A stretch of 64,000 bases of DNA from SCGC-AAA076-P13 sp964276145 (GCA_964276145.1 CAXYDN010000003.1:210203-274202); one strand, 5' to 3'; shown: positions 41,013 to 50,770, counted from the stretch's first letter. A program made the numbers and translations. Notes: generated by a model not told the origin, from the letters alone.

Positions 41013-42380
41013 TTATAAACCATTTACAACCTTGATAAGATATTCGGGAATTTTATCAATCTCCATGCGTTCTTGATTCATAGTATCTCGATCCCTAAGA
41101 GTTGCAGTATTCTCTTCAATAGAATCGAAATCTATCGTTATGCACAAAGGTGTTCCTATTTCGTCATGCCTTCTATAACCCTTTCCAATATTACCGGTAT
41201 TCTCTAAAATAATTCTTCCTAGATTTAGTTTTTGTAGTCTAGATTTCAGGTCAGACGCAATCTTAACTAATTCTTCATTATTTTTCTTCAAAGGAATCAC
41301 AGCAGCTTTAACAGGTGAAAGATGGGGCATAAGTTTTAAAACTGTTCTCTCTTTTCCCTCTCCTAAGGTTTCAACATTATATGCTTCATTCATAATTGCT
41401 AGCACACCTCTATCAACACCTGCAGAAGGCTCAATAACATAAGGAACGACCCATTCTTTCGTTTCAATATTTTGAATCGCTAGTCTCGTATTTGATGATT
41501 TATTCTCTACCACATTTGCAGATATGTTGAGCTCATTTTGGTTTTTTGTATGTGAACCTAAGTCAAAATCAGTTCTATTTGCTATACCCTCAAGCTCTTC
41601 AAGACCATGTGGAAATTTATACATAACATCAACAGTTCCTTTTGAATAATGAGCTAATTCATCATTAGGCACATCATAAAGCTCAATACTTTTCATAGGT
41701 ATGCCTTGATCTTCCCACCAATCAAGTCTTTTTTGAACCCATTTTTTATGCCAATCTTCATCTGAGCCTGGCTCTACAAAGAATTCAAGCTCCATTTGCT
41801 CAAATTCTCTTACTCTAAATATAAAGTTTCTTGGAGTAATTTCATTCCTAAAGGCTTTACCTATTTGAGCTATACCAAAAGGTAAGGATTTTGAAGACGA
41901 GTCAACAACATTTTTAAAATTTGTAAAAATGCTTTGAGCTGTTTCAGGTCTTAGATACCCAAAACTAGAACCATCTTCAATTGGCCCAACATTCGTTTTA
42001 AACATGAGGTTAAATTGTCTTGGCTCTGTTAAGTCTTCTTTTTTACAATGTTCTGGCACTTGGTCCAGCCTAAATCTTTGATTACAAGATTTACAATCAA
42101 CCATTGGGTCAGTAAATGTGTCCTCGTGACCTGAATACTTTAAGATGGTTGGATTCGTTAAAATTGCAGCGTCTAAGCCTTCAATATTATCGTTTTCATA
42201 GACCATTGCGTTCCACCATGCTTGCTTAAGATTGTTCTTTAGCTCCACACCAAGCGGCCCATAGTCATACATACCTTGCATACCACCATATATCTCGCCT
42301 GATTGGAAGATAAAGCCTCGTCTTTTACATAAAGATACAAGATCATCCATATTTTTTGCAGTCAAATCAATCTCCAACAA
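41013..42380 (-). CDS. glyS: glycyl-tRNA synthetase, single-chain (eukaryote/archaeal-like) type
   Basis: A 455-residue class II synthetase of the alpha2 kind: GGMQGMYDYGPLGVELKNNL (start of the motif 1 domain), FNLMFKTNVG, YLRPETAQSIFTNFKNV (motif 2 region), IAQIGKAFRNEITPRNF, VIEPSAGVDRGVLAIM (motif 3) and a C-terminal anticodon-binding domain ending GTPLCITID. Most gammaproteobacteria use the unrelated alpha2beta2 enzyme (glyQ/glyS). Start ATG at 42380. It seems to stand in the glyQ/glyS position. Confidence 0.96.
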   Translation of the reverse strand: MLEIDLTAKNMDDLVSLCKRRGFIFQSGEIYGGMQGMYDYGPLGVELKNNLKQAWWNAMVYENDNIEGLDAAILTNPTILKYSGHEDTFTDPMVDCKSCNQRFRLDQVPEHCKKEDLTEPRQFNLMFKTNVGPIEDGSSFGYLRPETAQSIFTNFKNVVDSSSKSLPFGIAQIGKAFRNEITPRNFIFRVREFEQMELEFFVEPGSDEDWHKKWVQKRLDWWEDQGIPMKSIELYDVPNDELAHYSKGTVDVMYKFPHGLEELEGIANRTDFDLGSHTKNQNELNISANVVENKSSNTRLAIQNIETKEWVVPYVIEPSAGVDRGVLAIMNEAYNVETLGEGKERTVLKLMPHLSPVKAAVIPLKKNNEELVKIASDLKSRLQKLNLGRIILENTGNIGKGYRRHDEIGTPLCITIDFDSIEENTATLRDRDTMNQERMEIDKIPEYLIKVVNGL

Positions 42381-42491
42381 TATAAAAGCAACATATGTCT
42401 ACTTAATAGAGTATTTATATATTTAATTAATTAATATTTAATCGCTATAATCATTTAAGATTATATAACAAACATAGAATAAGTAATCACT

Positions 42492-43349
42492 ATGAAGCTT
42501 TTATTTTATTTAATTACACTTATACCAATAGATTTTATTAGATCTGCCATAAATCTTTACACCAAGCTAAACCTTTATAAAAGCTCTTCAGTTTATAAGT
42601 TAACGATGTGTAATATAAAAATATGTTTCCCCGACCTATCTGATGTCGAAAAAACTTTACTCGCCAAAGAGAGTTTCATTGAAACATTTGTAAGCGGATA
42701 TGAAACATTACAATCTTGGGCAAGACCAATTCACATATCCGGCAAAAAGATATTTAGAATCGAAAACAATTATCTAATCTCTCAAAATGCCAACAAAAAA
42801 GGACTAGCAATTATTGCTATTCATAACAGAAGTGTTGACATGTTATTAAAGTGGATTAACTCCAAAACTAATACAACCACCCTTTATAAAAAAGTAAAAA
42901 TTAAATATTTAGATAAGTTTGTTAGAAAACAGAGAGAAGAAAACAACAATGAAGTTTATGAAACAAACATTAATGGTGTTCGAAAAATCTTTAAAGCCTT
43001 TATAGATAATAAGGTTGTTTGTTTGGCAGCAGATCAAGTTCCAAAAAGAGGAATGGGTGAGTACATAAAGTTTTTTAATACAGATGCATACACAACAACA
43101 TTAGCCGCTTCAATGGTCTATAAAACTAAAAAACCAGCAGTATTTATTTGTATGAATTCATTTGAAAATAATAGATTAGGAATAACCATATATCCCAGCA
43201 ATGAAAGCATATATAATGATAGTGAGTACAAACTATCTATTAATCAAAGCATCGAAGACCTTATTAAAATTAATCCTAAAGATTACTCATGGGAATACAA
43301 AAGATTTAGAAGATCACCATCAGGAATAGATCCCTATGTTGGGATTTAA
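42492..43349 (+). CDS. LpxL/HtrB-family lipid A acyltransferase-like protein
   Basis: A 285-residue protein with an N-terminal hydrophobic helix and the late lipid A acyltransferase pattern: AIIAIHNRSVDMLLKW (HX4D catalytic motif, about 110-115), ADQVPKRGMGEYIKFFN (Asp-Gln motif of the family) and ending KINPKDYSWEYKRFRRSP. It transfers a secondary acyl chain to lipid A precursors on the cytoplasmic side. Stands alone on the plus strand, divergent from glyS. Position matches the htrB-like gene of Pseudomonas (PA0011). Confidence 0.88.
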   Translation: MKLLFYLITLIPIDFIRSAINLYTKLNLYKSSSVYKLTMCNIKICFPDLSDVEKTLLAKESFIETFVSGYETLQSWARPIHISGKKIFRIENNYLISQNANKKGLAIIAIHNRSVDMLLKWINSKTNTTTLYKKVKIKYLDKFVRKQREENNNEVYETNINGVRKIFKAFIDNKVVCLAADQVPKRGMGEYIKFFNTDAYTTTLAASMVYKTKKPAVFICMNSFENNRLGITIYPSNESIYNDSEYKLSINQSIEDLIKINPKDYSWEYKRFRRSPSGIDPYVGI

Positions 43350-44783
43350 TTAACCTCTCCAAAAGACTGGAGTAAACAAAACAAGAAGGGTAAATATCTC
43401 CAACCTTCCCAATATCATTGCAAAAGAAAGTATGCCCTTGCCGGCAGGTGATACCGATTCGTAAGTTTGTGAAACCTCTCCAAGACCAGGGCCAAGATTA
43501 TTTAAACATGCGCCTATTGCAGAAAAGGCGGACTCAAAATCCAATCCAGTCATGACCAAACCAAGAAGAAGAATAACGAAAGATATTACATATATAGAAA
43601 AAAATCCCCATACTGAAGACGCAACGTCATTCTCAACATTTTTATTTCCTATTTTTAGGGAAATCACAGCGTTAGGATGAATCATTTTCTTAAGATTAAT
43701 ATAGGCATAATTAATCATTATTAAGACTCTCCACGATTTAATTCCACCACCAACTGAGCCTGAACAAGCCCCAATGAAGGCACCTATTAACAATAAGAAT
43801 CCTATTGATGGATTCCACTGAGACGAATCACCTATAGCAAAACCAGTTGTTGTGACAATAGATACCGTATGAAATAGCAATTCACGTATGCTTGCTTCTC
43901 CAGTTGTTGACAGCATGTTAACCGCTATTGAAATTGTAAAAATAACTAAAAGTATTGAGATAAAAAACCTTAACTCAGGATCATGGAAATATTTAAGAGG
44001 CTTTTTCATATATATAGCAAAATAATGCAATGTAAAGCTAAGTGCTGAAAGAAGCATAAACGCAATGCATACTGCTTCTATTAGACCATTATTGTAATAA
44101 CCAATACTTTCGTTATGGGTTGAAAACCCACCTATTGAGACAGTGCTAAGACTATGTGAAACAGCATCGAACCCGTTCATGCCAGCAAAATAATAGAAGA
44201 GCGCACAAAAAACCGTTAAGACTAAATATATTAGCCACAATGCCTGAGCTGTTTCTTTTATTCTGGGTGTTAGCTTTTGATCATTCATAGCACCCGGAAT
44301 CTCTGTTTTATATATTTGCCCACCACCAATGCCCAAAAGAGGCATCACTGCTATTGCAAGAACAATTAAACCCATTCCACCCATCCATTGAAGTAGCTGT
44401 CTATAAAAAAGAACAGACTCAGGAAGATCGCTTAAGTTAGATATTACAGTAGCACCAGTTGTTGTAATTCCTGACATAGATTCGAAAAAAGCATCAACTA
44501 ATGGCATTCCAATTAAAATAAAAGGTATTGACCCAGCAATAGAAAGCACAACCCAAAAAAATGTAATTATTATAAATCCATCTTTTTGACTTAAATCATC
44601 CCCAGCATCCCTTGAAACCAGCCATCCAAAAAGTCCAAGACTAAAAATAATTGCAAAAGTAATGATAAATATATTTAATGCTGAGTCATCAAATATTAGG
44701 GAGATCGCCATTGGAATAACAAATGAAAGGCTAAAAAACATCACCAAGATGCTGAAAAGGTTTAATAAAGGTTTAAAGTTCAT
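43350..44783 (-). CDS. trkH: potassium uptake protein TrkH
   Basis: A 477-residue, ten-to-twelve-helix channel with four P-loop repeats; SGITTTGATV, STVSIGGFSTH, SIVTTTGFAIGD and the GACLNNLGPGLGEVS repeat give the selectivity filters (glycines). Works with TrkA for K+ uptake. 4 bp after trkA, and its end is flush with the convergent LpxL-like gene. Confidence 0.96.
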   Translation of the reverse strand: MNFKPLLNLFSILVMFFSLSFVIPMAISLIFDDSALNIFIITFAIIFSLGLFGWLVSRDAGDDLSQKDGFIIITFFWVVLSIAGSIPFILIGMPLVDAFFESMSGITTTGATVISNLSDLPESVLFYRQLLQWMGGMGLIVLAIAVMPLLGIGGGQIYKTEIPGAMNDQKLTPRIKETAQALWLIYLVLTVFCALFYYFAGMNGFDAVSHSLSTVSIGGFSTHNESIGYYNNGLIEAVCIAFMLLSALSFTLHYFAIYMKKPLKYFHDPELRFFISILLVIFTISIAVNMLSTTGEASIRELLFHTVSIVTTTGFAIGDSSQWNPSIGFLLLIGAFIGACSGSVGGGIKSWRVLIMINYAYINLKKMIHPNAVISLKIGNKNVENDVASSVWGFFSIYVISFVILLLGLVMTGLDFESAFSAIGACLNNLGPGLGEVSQTYESVSPAGKGILSFAMILGRLEIFTLLVLFTPVFWRG

Positions 44784-44787
44784 CTTT

Positions 44788-46137
44788 CTATTTAAAAAGA
44801 ACCTCTACTTCTCCAACTTTATTCTTGTCTGATAAAAATATAATTAAGTGATCATTAAGTGTAAGATCTACACTCGAGCTAGGCATAATTAATTCACCAT
44901 GTCTTATAATAGCTGCTATTGCTGACCCATCAGGCAATGGTATTTCCTTTATTGGCTTCCCAAATAATGGTGATGTAAATTCATTGGCATGAACAATCCC
45001 CTCTATAGCCTCCGCACCTGTATTTACTTTTAGAATAACATCTTGAGCAACATCACTGTCTCTCAAGTCTTGAAGAACAGAAGAAACAGTCAGCCTATAT
45101 GGGGCTATGTATATATCAATAAACCCAGGGACGAGCCCCAAATAAGATGGATTATTAAGAATAATCATTGTTTTCTTTGCTCCCATCTTTTTTGCAAGCA
45201 ATGAAGACATAACATTTGTCTCATCATCATCAGTTAATGCGCAAAAAATATCGATATTAGCTATGTTCTCGCTTTTTAATAGCGTTTCATCCGTGGCTGA
45301 ACCATTAAGAACAATTGTTTTTTCCAATTCTTTTGATAATTTTATACACCTATCAGAATTAGAGTCTATTAGCTTAACGTTATATGCCTGCTCAAGGTCT
45401 TTAGCTAGAGAAAATCCTACTTTACCTCCTCCAACTATCATAATTCGTGAATATTGCTCTTCATGATCCCTAAACTCTTCAACTATTGATCCGATATCCG
45501 ATTCTGATGAAATAAAGTAGATTTCATCATTTTCTTTAATAACAGTGTCGCCTGAAGGAATAAAAGGGCGCCCCTTTCTATATATTGATGCTATAAATGC
45601 ATCGACATCTGGCATGTCATCTCTTATACCCTTAAGTTCTCTGCCGACTAATTTACCTTTCTTTTTGGCTTTCACCGAGACAAGCTTAACTTTTCCATTT
45701 GCAAAGGTTTCAATTTGACCTGCGCCGGGATGTTCTATTAACTCCTTAAGATGTGATGTAATTTCATCTTCTGGACTTATAGGTATATCAATTACACCAT
45801 CACCAAAAATATCTAATTGTTCAAAATAAGAATTATCCTTGAACCGACAAATTGTTTTTTTAACATTAAAAACTTTTTTTGCAATCTGGCATGCAACAAT
45901 ATTTACCTCATCATTTGACGTCACGGCTATAATAATTGTGTCTTCATCCAGACCTGATTTTTTTAGAGTATTTAATTGAGAAGCGTGACCCTCAACAGTC
46001 ATAACATCAAGCTTATCTTCAAGATCAGATATCTTGTTTTTATTCTCATCAACTATGCATACTTCATAGTTGCTATTTGATAAATTTCTAGCTAGGCTGC
46101 CTCCAATTCTTCCAGCACCCAAGATTACGATTTTCAT
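44788..46137 (-). CDS. trkA: Trk system regulatory protein TrkA
   Basis: A 449-residue cytosolic gating protein with two RCK units: KIVILGAGRIGGSLARNLS at 1-19 and IMIVGGGKVGFSLAKDLE at about 230-248, each followed by a TrkA-C domain. Binds NAD(H)/ATP. Start ATG at 46137. Confidence 0.96.
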   Translation of the reverse strand: MKIVILGAGRIGGSLARNLSNSNYEVCIVDENKNKISDLEDKLDVMTVEGHASQLNTLKKSGLDEDTIIIAVTSNDEVNIVACQIAKKVFNVKKTICRFKDNSYFEQLDIFGDGVIDIPISPEDEITSHLKELIEHPGAGQIETFANGKVKLVSVKAKKKGKLVGRELKGIRDDMPDVDAFIASIYRKGRPFIPSGDTVIKENDEIYFISSESDIGSIVEEFRDHEEQYSRIMIVGGGKVGFSLAKDLEQAYNVKLIDSNSDRCIKLSKELEKTIVLNGSATDETLLKSENIANIDIFCALTDDDETNVMSSLLAKKMGAKKTMIILNNPSYLGLVPGFIDIYIAPYRLTVSSVLQDLRDSDVAQDVILKVNTGAEAIEGIVHANEFTSPLFGKPIKEIPLPDGSAIAAIIRHGELIMPSSSVDLTLNDHLIIFLSDKNKVGEVEVLFK

Positions 46138-46192
46138 AGATGATAAATTAAACCTCTTTTACCCTAATTAAAAGACTTCTGCCAAAATTAAA

Positions 46193-47116
46193 TCATTCAT
46201 TAAAATAATCTTTATAGGCATTAAAAGCATCAGAAGAACTTATTATATTTTTGTTTGGCATTTGTAAGTAAGTAATCACTATTGTTTTATTGCTTGTTCT
46301 TATATACAAACCATTTTTATTTATCATAATATTTTTATCATTCAAATCGGCTTCAATATCATCAATAACGCTCATTTCTTTAATTTTAACGGTAATATTT
46401 TTATGTTCGAAACATATGCCAGGCCACTCATAATAGGCCTTAAATTTATTATAAATTTCATCGGCTGTCTCATTGAAATTAATCACTGCCTCTGACTTAT
46501 ATATTTTTTTACAATACGTGGCAGAGTCATCATCTTGTTTGACAAGGATATATTTTTCTCGTTTCACTCCGTCTAATATTTCAAAAATTTTCGCTATAGA
46601 CAAATCACACAAATCATTCTCAAGTGTGATTTTATTATGAGTTTTCTTTATGTTTATTTTATATTGTTTTATACAATCACCATCATCTAATCCCTCTGAC
46701 ATATTCATAAATGTAATGCCTGAAATACAATCCCCATTCAACAGACTACTCTGTATAGGAGAGGCCCCTCTGTACTTTGGCAATAATGAGTAATGAATAT
46801 TTATTGGCATTATTTTTGGGAAATCTAAAAGCCATTTAGGTAAAATCTTTCCATAAGCAGCAACAACAACGAAATCAACGCTCAGAGCCTTAATTGATTG
46901 TTTGAGCTTGAGGTCATTAAGATCATCGGGTTTAAACATAGTCAAATTTCTTTCCTGTGCTTCGATGCCAACAGGTGATTGCACCAATTTCTTGCCTCTC
47001 TTCTGAGCTTTATCTGGCTTTGTTAGAACTCCTACAACATTTATAGATGGGTCATCGCATAATGCTTTTAATATCTTCGCAGAAGGTTTGGGAGTCCCGG
47101 CAAACAAAATGTTCAT
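46193..47116 (-). CDS. fmt: methionyl-tRNA formyltransferase
   Basis: A 307-residue enzyme. ILFAGTPKPSAKILKAL at the start, VAAYGKILPKWLL, the formyl-folate site HYSLLPKYRGASPIQ and FMNMSEGLDDGD are the family marks. Formylates Met-tRNAfMet. Sits 38 bp after def, as in most bacteria. The rsmB gene usually found beside it is absent. Confidence 0.96.
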   Translation of the reverse strand: MNILFAGTPKPSAKILKALCDDPSINVVGVLTKPDKAQKRGKKLVQSPVGIEAQERNLTMFKPDDLNDLKLKQSIKALSVDFVVVAAYGKILPKWLLDFPKIMPINIHYSLLPKYRGASPIQSSLLNGDCISGITFMNMSEGLDDGDCIKQYKINIKKTHNKITLENDLCDLSIAKIFEILDGVKREKYILVKQDDDSATYCKKIYKSEAVINFNETADEIYNKFKAYYEWPGICFEHKNITVKIKEMSVIDDIEADLNDKNIMINKNGLYIRTSNKTIVITYLQMPNKNIISSSDAFNAYKDYFNE

Positions 47117-47154
47117 ATAATCGTTTATATTCTCCTAAAATCTTTTAAAATCTG

Positions 47155-47649
47155 CTATTTTGTCAACTTTTTCCTAATACGGTCTCTCTTAATTGGACTT
47201 ATATAATCAACCATAAGCTTGCCTTCTAAATGGTCTATTTCATGTTGAATACATATTGTTAGCAGCCCATCAGGCCTATCTTTATGAATTTCTCCTTTTA
47301 AGTCTTGCCATGTTAGATCAATTATATCTGGTCTAATAATTTCTTCACTGAAACCAGGAACAGAAAGACAACCCTCTTCAAAAGATGAAAGTGATTCATT
47401 ATCTAAAATTTCATACTCAGGGTTAATAAATACTCGTGGTTCATTTCTTTCCTCACTAAGATCCATGACTATTAATCTAATATGTTTATTAACCTGTGTG
47501 GCTGCAAGCCCAATTCCATTGCCTTCGTACATTGTATGAAGCATATCGTCTGATAATTTTTCTAGACTTTTGTCGAATTTTGTTACTTTCTCTGCAACAG
47601 TTCTCAGCCTTGGATCAGGAAATTTTAAAATTTTTAGTTTTTCTGGCAT
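47155..47649 (-). CDS. def: peptide deformylase
   Basis: I prefer the ATG at 47649 (MPEKLKILKFPDPRLRTVAE), which gives 164 residues and a normal N-terminus; a longer frame begins at 47703. Motif 1 GNGIGLAATQV, motif 2 EEGCLSVPG (metal Cys) and motif 3 QHEIDHLEG (two His and the catalytic Glu) are all intact. Removes the N-terminal formyl group. Divergent from purE. Confidence 0.96.
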   Translation of the reverse strand: MPEKLKILKFPDPRLRTVAEKVTKFDKSLEKLSDDMLHTMYEGNGIGLAATQVNKHIRLIVMDLSEERNEPRVFINPEYEILDNESLSSFEEGCLSVPGFSEEIIRPDIIDLTWQDLKGEIHKDRPDGLLTICIQHEIDHLEGKLMVDYISPIKRDRIRKKLTK

Positions 47650-47721
47650 AAAATCATGTATTTTGTCAATTCCAGCATTATAATCGACTTGTATACTTAA
47701 CAACTACAAAATTTAAACAAT

Positions 47722-48222
47722 ATGACTAATTCGACCACAGATGTAGCAATAATAATGGGCTCAGATTCTGATTTGCCTATAGTAGAGGCTATTTTCCCTA
47801 TTTTAGAGTCTTTTGGCGTTAATTTTACAAAAAACGTAATGTCAGCCCATAGAACACCTCATGAAGTGATGGAGCTTATTAAAAGCTCTGAAGATAACGG
47901 ATGTAAGGTTTTTATAGCTGCGGCTGGTATGGCAGCTCATTTAGCTGGAGCTGTAGCAGCGCATTCAACAAGGCCTGTTATTGGTATTCCAATAGAATCT
48001 GGAGGTATGGGCGGAATGGATTCATTGCTTTCAACCGCCATGATGCCACCCGGCGTTCCTGTTGCCACTGTTGCAGTTGGTAAAGCTGGAGCTAAAAATA
48101 GCGCCATTCTAGCTGTTCAAATATTAGCAACCTCAGACTCTGAACTCTTACAAAAACTCCATGATTATAAAAATAATATGAGGGAAGAAGTTCTTAAAAA
48201 GGATAAGGCCCTTAACTCGTAA
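47722..48222 (+). CDS. purE: N5-carboxyaminoimidazole ribonucleotide mutase
   Basis: A 166-residue class I PurE: IIMGSDSDLPIVE (phosphate and catalytic Ser/Asp), NVMSAHRTPHEVME, AAAGMAAHLAGAVAAH and GIPIESGGMGGMDSLLS. Catalyses N5-CAIR to CAIR in purine synthesis. It is without purK here and opens the purE-tsaC-hemF-aroE run. Its insertion at this origin locus is unusual relative to Pseudomonas. Confidence 0.97.
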   Translation: MTNSTTDVAIIMGSDSDLPIVEAIFPILESFGVNFTKNVMSAHRTPHEVMELIKSSEDNGCKVFIAAAGMAAHLAGAVAAHSTRPVIGIPIESGGMGGMDSLLSTAMMPPGVPVATVAVGKAGAKNSAILAVQILATSDSELLQKLHDYKNNMREEVLKKDKALNS

Positions 48223-48783
48223 TTGCATAATAATTCCTTAGATGTTTTTTCATCAGCAGACTGGTTAGCTGAGGGCAAAATACTCTTACACCCAACAGAA
48301 GGTGTTTGGGGAATTGGATGCGACGCATTAAATGAAAGTAGTTTTTTAAGAGTATATGAACTAAAAAAAAGACCCAGAAATAAAAGCTTCATATTGCTTA
48401 TAAAGTCCTATGAAGCTGCTCAAAAATATATAAAAAACTCAGACAAGATAGATCTAAATTTTATTAATACCGTATGGCCTGGGCCAACAACATTATTAGT
48501 GGACTATAATGATAAAACCCCAGATCATTTAAGAAATGATAGCGGCAAAATCGCATTAAGAGTAAGTAATCACTATCCCATTATAGAACTATTTAAAAGC
48601 TTTAATGGAATTATGGTATCGACATCAGCAAATATATCTGGTGAAAAAAATATAGATAACCCAGGTGAATTAATTAAGATTTTCAACCAAGAAGATGTTG
48701 GACTTTATAATGATAAACTGGGCAACAACATTAAACCTTCAAGAATTATAGACTTGAATTCTGGAACAATTATTAGAGACTAA
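48223..48783 (+). CDS. tsaC: threonylcarbamoyl-AMP synthase TsaC (YrdC/Sua5 family)
   Basis: A 186-residue YrdC-domain protein: HPTEGVWGIGCD (ATP/substrate site), ELKKRPRNKSFILLIKS (basic RNA/ATP groove), VWPGPTTLLVDY and STSANISGEKNID. Makes threonylcarbamoyl-AMP for t6A37 of tRNA. The likely start is TTG at 48223, next to the purE stop; the ATG further in would delete nothing essential but leaves a gap. Matches PA0022. Confidence 0.92.
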   Translation: MHNNSLDVFSSADWLAEGKILLHPTEGVWGIGCDALNESSFLRVYELKKRPRNKSFILLIKSYEAAQKYIKNSDKIDLNFINTVWPGPTTLLVDYNDKTPDHLRNDSGKIALRVSNHYPIIELFKSFNGIMVSTSANISGEKNIDNPGELIKIFNQEDVGLYNDKLGNNIKPSRIIDLNSGTIIRD

Positions 48784-48784
48784 A

Positions 48785-49690
48785 ATGACAAATGAATTAG
48801 AGGCAATATTCAGACAATCTCATTCAGACATTATTGAATCATTCAAACGATTAGAGAAATCAAAAAAAGCTAGTATCACTCTTGACGAATGGAAAAGACC
48901 AGAAGGTGGGGGTGGTATAACCTTTACAATTCATGGTGGTAATTTCTTTGATAATTGCGCTGTAAATTTTTCTTCAATTAAGGGGAAAAAACTACCTGCA
49001 GCTGCTTTAGGTAATTCTTTAAGTAAGTCTGCATATCATGGATATCAGGCGATGGGCGTTTCTGTAATTTCTCATCCTAAAAACCCATATATACCGACAA
49101 GCCATATGAACATTAGATTATTCTGTATGCTAGATAAAAATGGTGAGATAAAAGACTGGTGGTCAGGTGGAGGCTATGACTTGACTCCATTTTTTCCGTA
49201 TAAAAAAGATTGTATTGATTGGCACAAGGACGCGAAAGATTTTTTAGATCAATTTAACAAGAATCTTTATAATAAATTTGCAAAAAACTGCAATGAATAC
49301 TTTTATATACCCCACAGGAAAGAAAGAAGAGGTATCGGCGGTATTTTTTTTGATAATTTCTCAAGACTAAGCCTGGATAAGACTCTTTCCCTTCTTTCAG
49401 GCACTGCAAATCAATACAAGACCTCTTACAATGCTATCGCTAGAAAAAGAGAAAATACAAAATACACCTCAGAACATAAAAATTTTCAGCTCTTAAGAAG
49501 AGGTAGATATGCAGAATTCAATTTGACTTATGATCGAGGCACTGCATTTGGTCTTCAATCAAATGGTAGAATAGAATCAATACTTGCCTCACTTCCAAGT
49601 GATGTTAAATGGTCTTATACAAAAGATAAAAACTATCTAAAGATGGAAAAAAGATTGCTCGACTATATTAACAGGGATTGGAATGTCTAA
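48785..49690 (+). CDS. hemF: oxygen-dependent coproporphyrinogen III oxidase
   Basis: A 301-residue enzyme with GGGGITFTIHGG, MGVSVISHPKNPYIPTSHMN, WWSGGGYDLTPFFPYKKD, PHRKERRGIGGIFFDNF and YDRGTAFGLQSNGR. Uses oxygen to convert coproporphyrinogen III to protoporphyrinogen IX, giving heme for the oxidase genes downstream. 8-nt overlap with aroE and 1 bp after tsaC. Confidence 0.97.
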   Translation: MTNELEAIFRQSHSDIIESFKRLEKSKKASITLDEWKRPEGGGGITFTIHGGNFFDNCAVNFSSIKGKKLPAAALGNSLSKSAYHGYQAMGVSVISHPKNPYIPTSHMNIRLFCMLDKNGEIKDWWSGGGYDLTPFFPYKKDCIDWHKDAKDFLDQFNKNLYNKFAKNCNEYFYIPHRKERRGIGGIFFDNFSRLSLDKTLSLLSGTANQYKTSYNAIARKRENTKYTSEHKNFQLLRRGRYAEFNLTYDRGTAFGLQSNGRIESILASLPSDVKWSYTKDKNYLKMEKRLLDYINRDWNV

Positions 49691-50495
49691 GAAATTTAAA
49701 CTTGGTGTTATTGGCAGCCCCATTGAACATTCTTTATCACCATTTATTCATTCTCGTTTTGCAAGACAGCAAAATTTAAATATTGACTATCAAGCATTTA
49801 AAGTCGACGAGACCAACTTCGATAGTTTTATTAAAGAGTTTTTTTCAGACAAGACATCCAAAGGTCTAAACGTTACGCTACCTCTTAAAAATCTTGCAGC
49901 AAATATTAATGGTGATATTTCTGAAGAAGCAAAGTTCATTAATGCAGTAAATACCATAACTAAAAGTAATGGAAATTTTAAACTTGAATCTACAGATGGC
50001 TTGGGTTTCATGGCAGATTTAAATCATAAAGAGATAGGCATTGCTGGAAAAAACATTTTAATTGTTGGAGCTGGCGCAGCTGTTGAAAGCATCCTGTTTC
50101 GTCTAGTGCGGAGTAATCCAGCAAAAATTACTATTTATAATAGAACTGAAGAAAAAGCACATAGGTTATGCTCAAATTATCCCAATCATAATCTTGTATT
50201 TACATCCCAAGAAGATGAAGAATATGACATTGTAATTAATGGAAGCTCCGCAGGTTTAACTGGCTTATTCAGCCCACCAAAAGATATCACAGTTACAAAT
50301 AAAACAATTTTTTATGATTTAAACTATTCTCTTGGTAAAACGCCTTTTTGTGAGTGGTCATTAGAGACTTCAAAGAGTGTGTATGACGGAACTGGAATGT
50401 TGGTTAACCAAGCAGCACAATCCTTTAAATTATGGTTTGGAGTGACACCTGAAACAGACCAAGTCTCAGAAGACTTAAAGAGTCTTGCAAAATGA
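49683..50495 (+). CDS. aroE: shikimate dehydrogenase
   Basis: A 270-residue enzyme: GVIGSPIEHSLSPFIHSRFA (shikimate site), GLNVTLPLKNLA with the catalytic Lys, NADP motif LIVGAGAAVESILFRL and DGTGMLVNQAAQSFKLWFG. Reduces 3-dehydroshikimate in aromatic amino acid synthesis. The glycine motif has AAVE where most have GAxG, as NADP-binding GAGGAA; still workable. Start ATG at 49683. Confidence 0.95.
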   Translation: MSKKFKLGVIGSPIEHSLSPFIHSRFARQQNLNIDYQAFKVDETNFDSFIKEFFSDKTSKGLNVTLPLKNLAANINGDISEEAKFINAVNTITKSNGNFKLESTDGLGFMADLNHKEIGIAGKNILIVGAGAAVESILFRLVRSNPAKITIYNRTEEKAHRLCSNYPNHNLVFTSQEDEEYDIVINGSSAGLTGLFSPPKDITVTNKTIFYDLNYSLGKTPFCEWSLETSKSVYDGTGMLVNQAAQSFKLWFGVTPETDQVSEDLKSLAK

Positions 50496-50689
50496 AAATG
50501 GTGCAATTTATTGCTGGCGCAACATGCCCCTCGTGCGGAGCTAAAGACACAATTGCTATAAATGCTGAAAACAATCTAATCTACTGTGTTAAATGCAATT
50601 TTACTGAAGAAAGACCTAAAGAAATTAAAAGCAAAGATCAGGCAATAAACGTTATCAATATTCAAGATTATAAAAAACCTAAAAGCTAG
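50492..50689 (+). CDS. YheV-family zinc-ribbon protein (DUF2387)
   Basis: A 65-residue protein whose frame overlaps the aroE stop by 4 nt. FIAGATCPSCGAKDTIAI and LIYCVKCNFTEERP give two CxxC pairs of a single zinc ribbon; the RFIAGA-x-CPxCGxxD start is that of the YheV/DUF2387 family. Function unknown. Last gene of the purE run. Confidence 0.85.
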   Translation: MKMVQFIAGATCPSCGAKDTIAINAENNLIYCVKCNFTEERPKEIKSKDQAINVINIQDYKKPKS

Positions 50690-50741
50690 TAAAAAACCCG
50701 ACAAAAAGATATCATATGCAGCGAAATTTATAGTCTATATT

Positions 50742-50770
50742 TTGTTTTAATTATAAATATACCTTATAAT
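50742..50770 (+). promoter_or_regulatory. sigma70-type promoter of the cytochrome oxidase operon
   Basis: TTGTTT (50742-50747) and TATAAT (50765-50770) with 17-bp spacing in the 129-bp gap before coxB. Start near 50777 gives a leader of about 42 nt that carries AAAGGGATAAAG before the ATG. No second consensus is clear. Confidence 0.7.
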
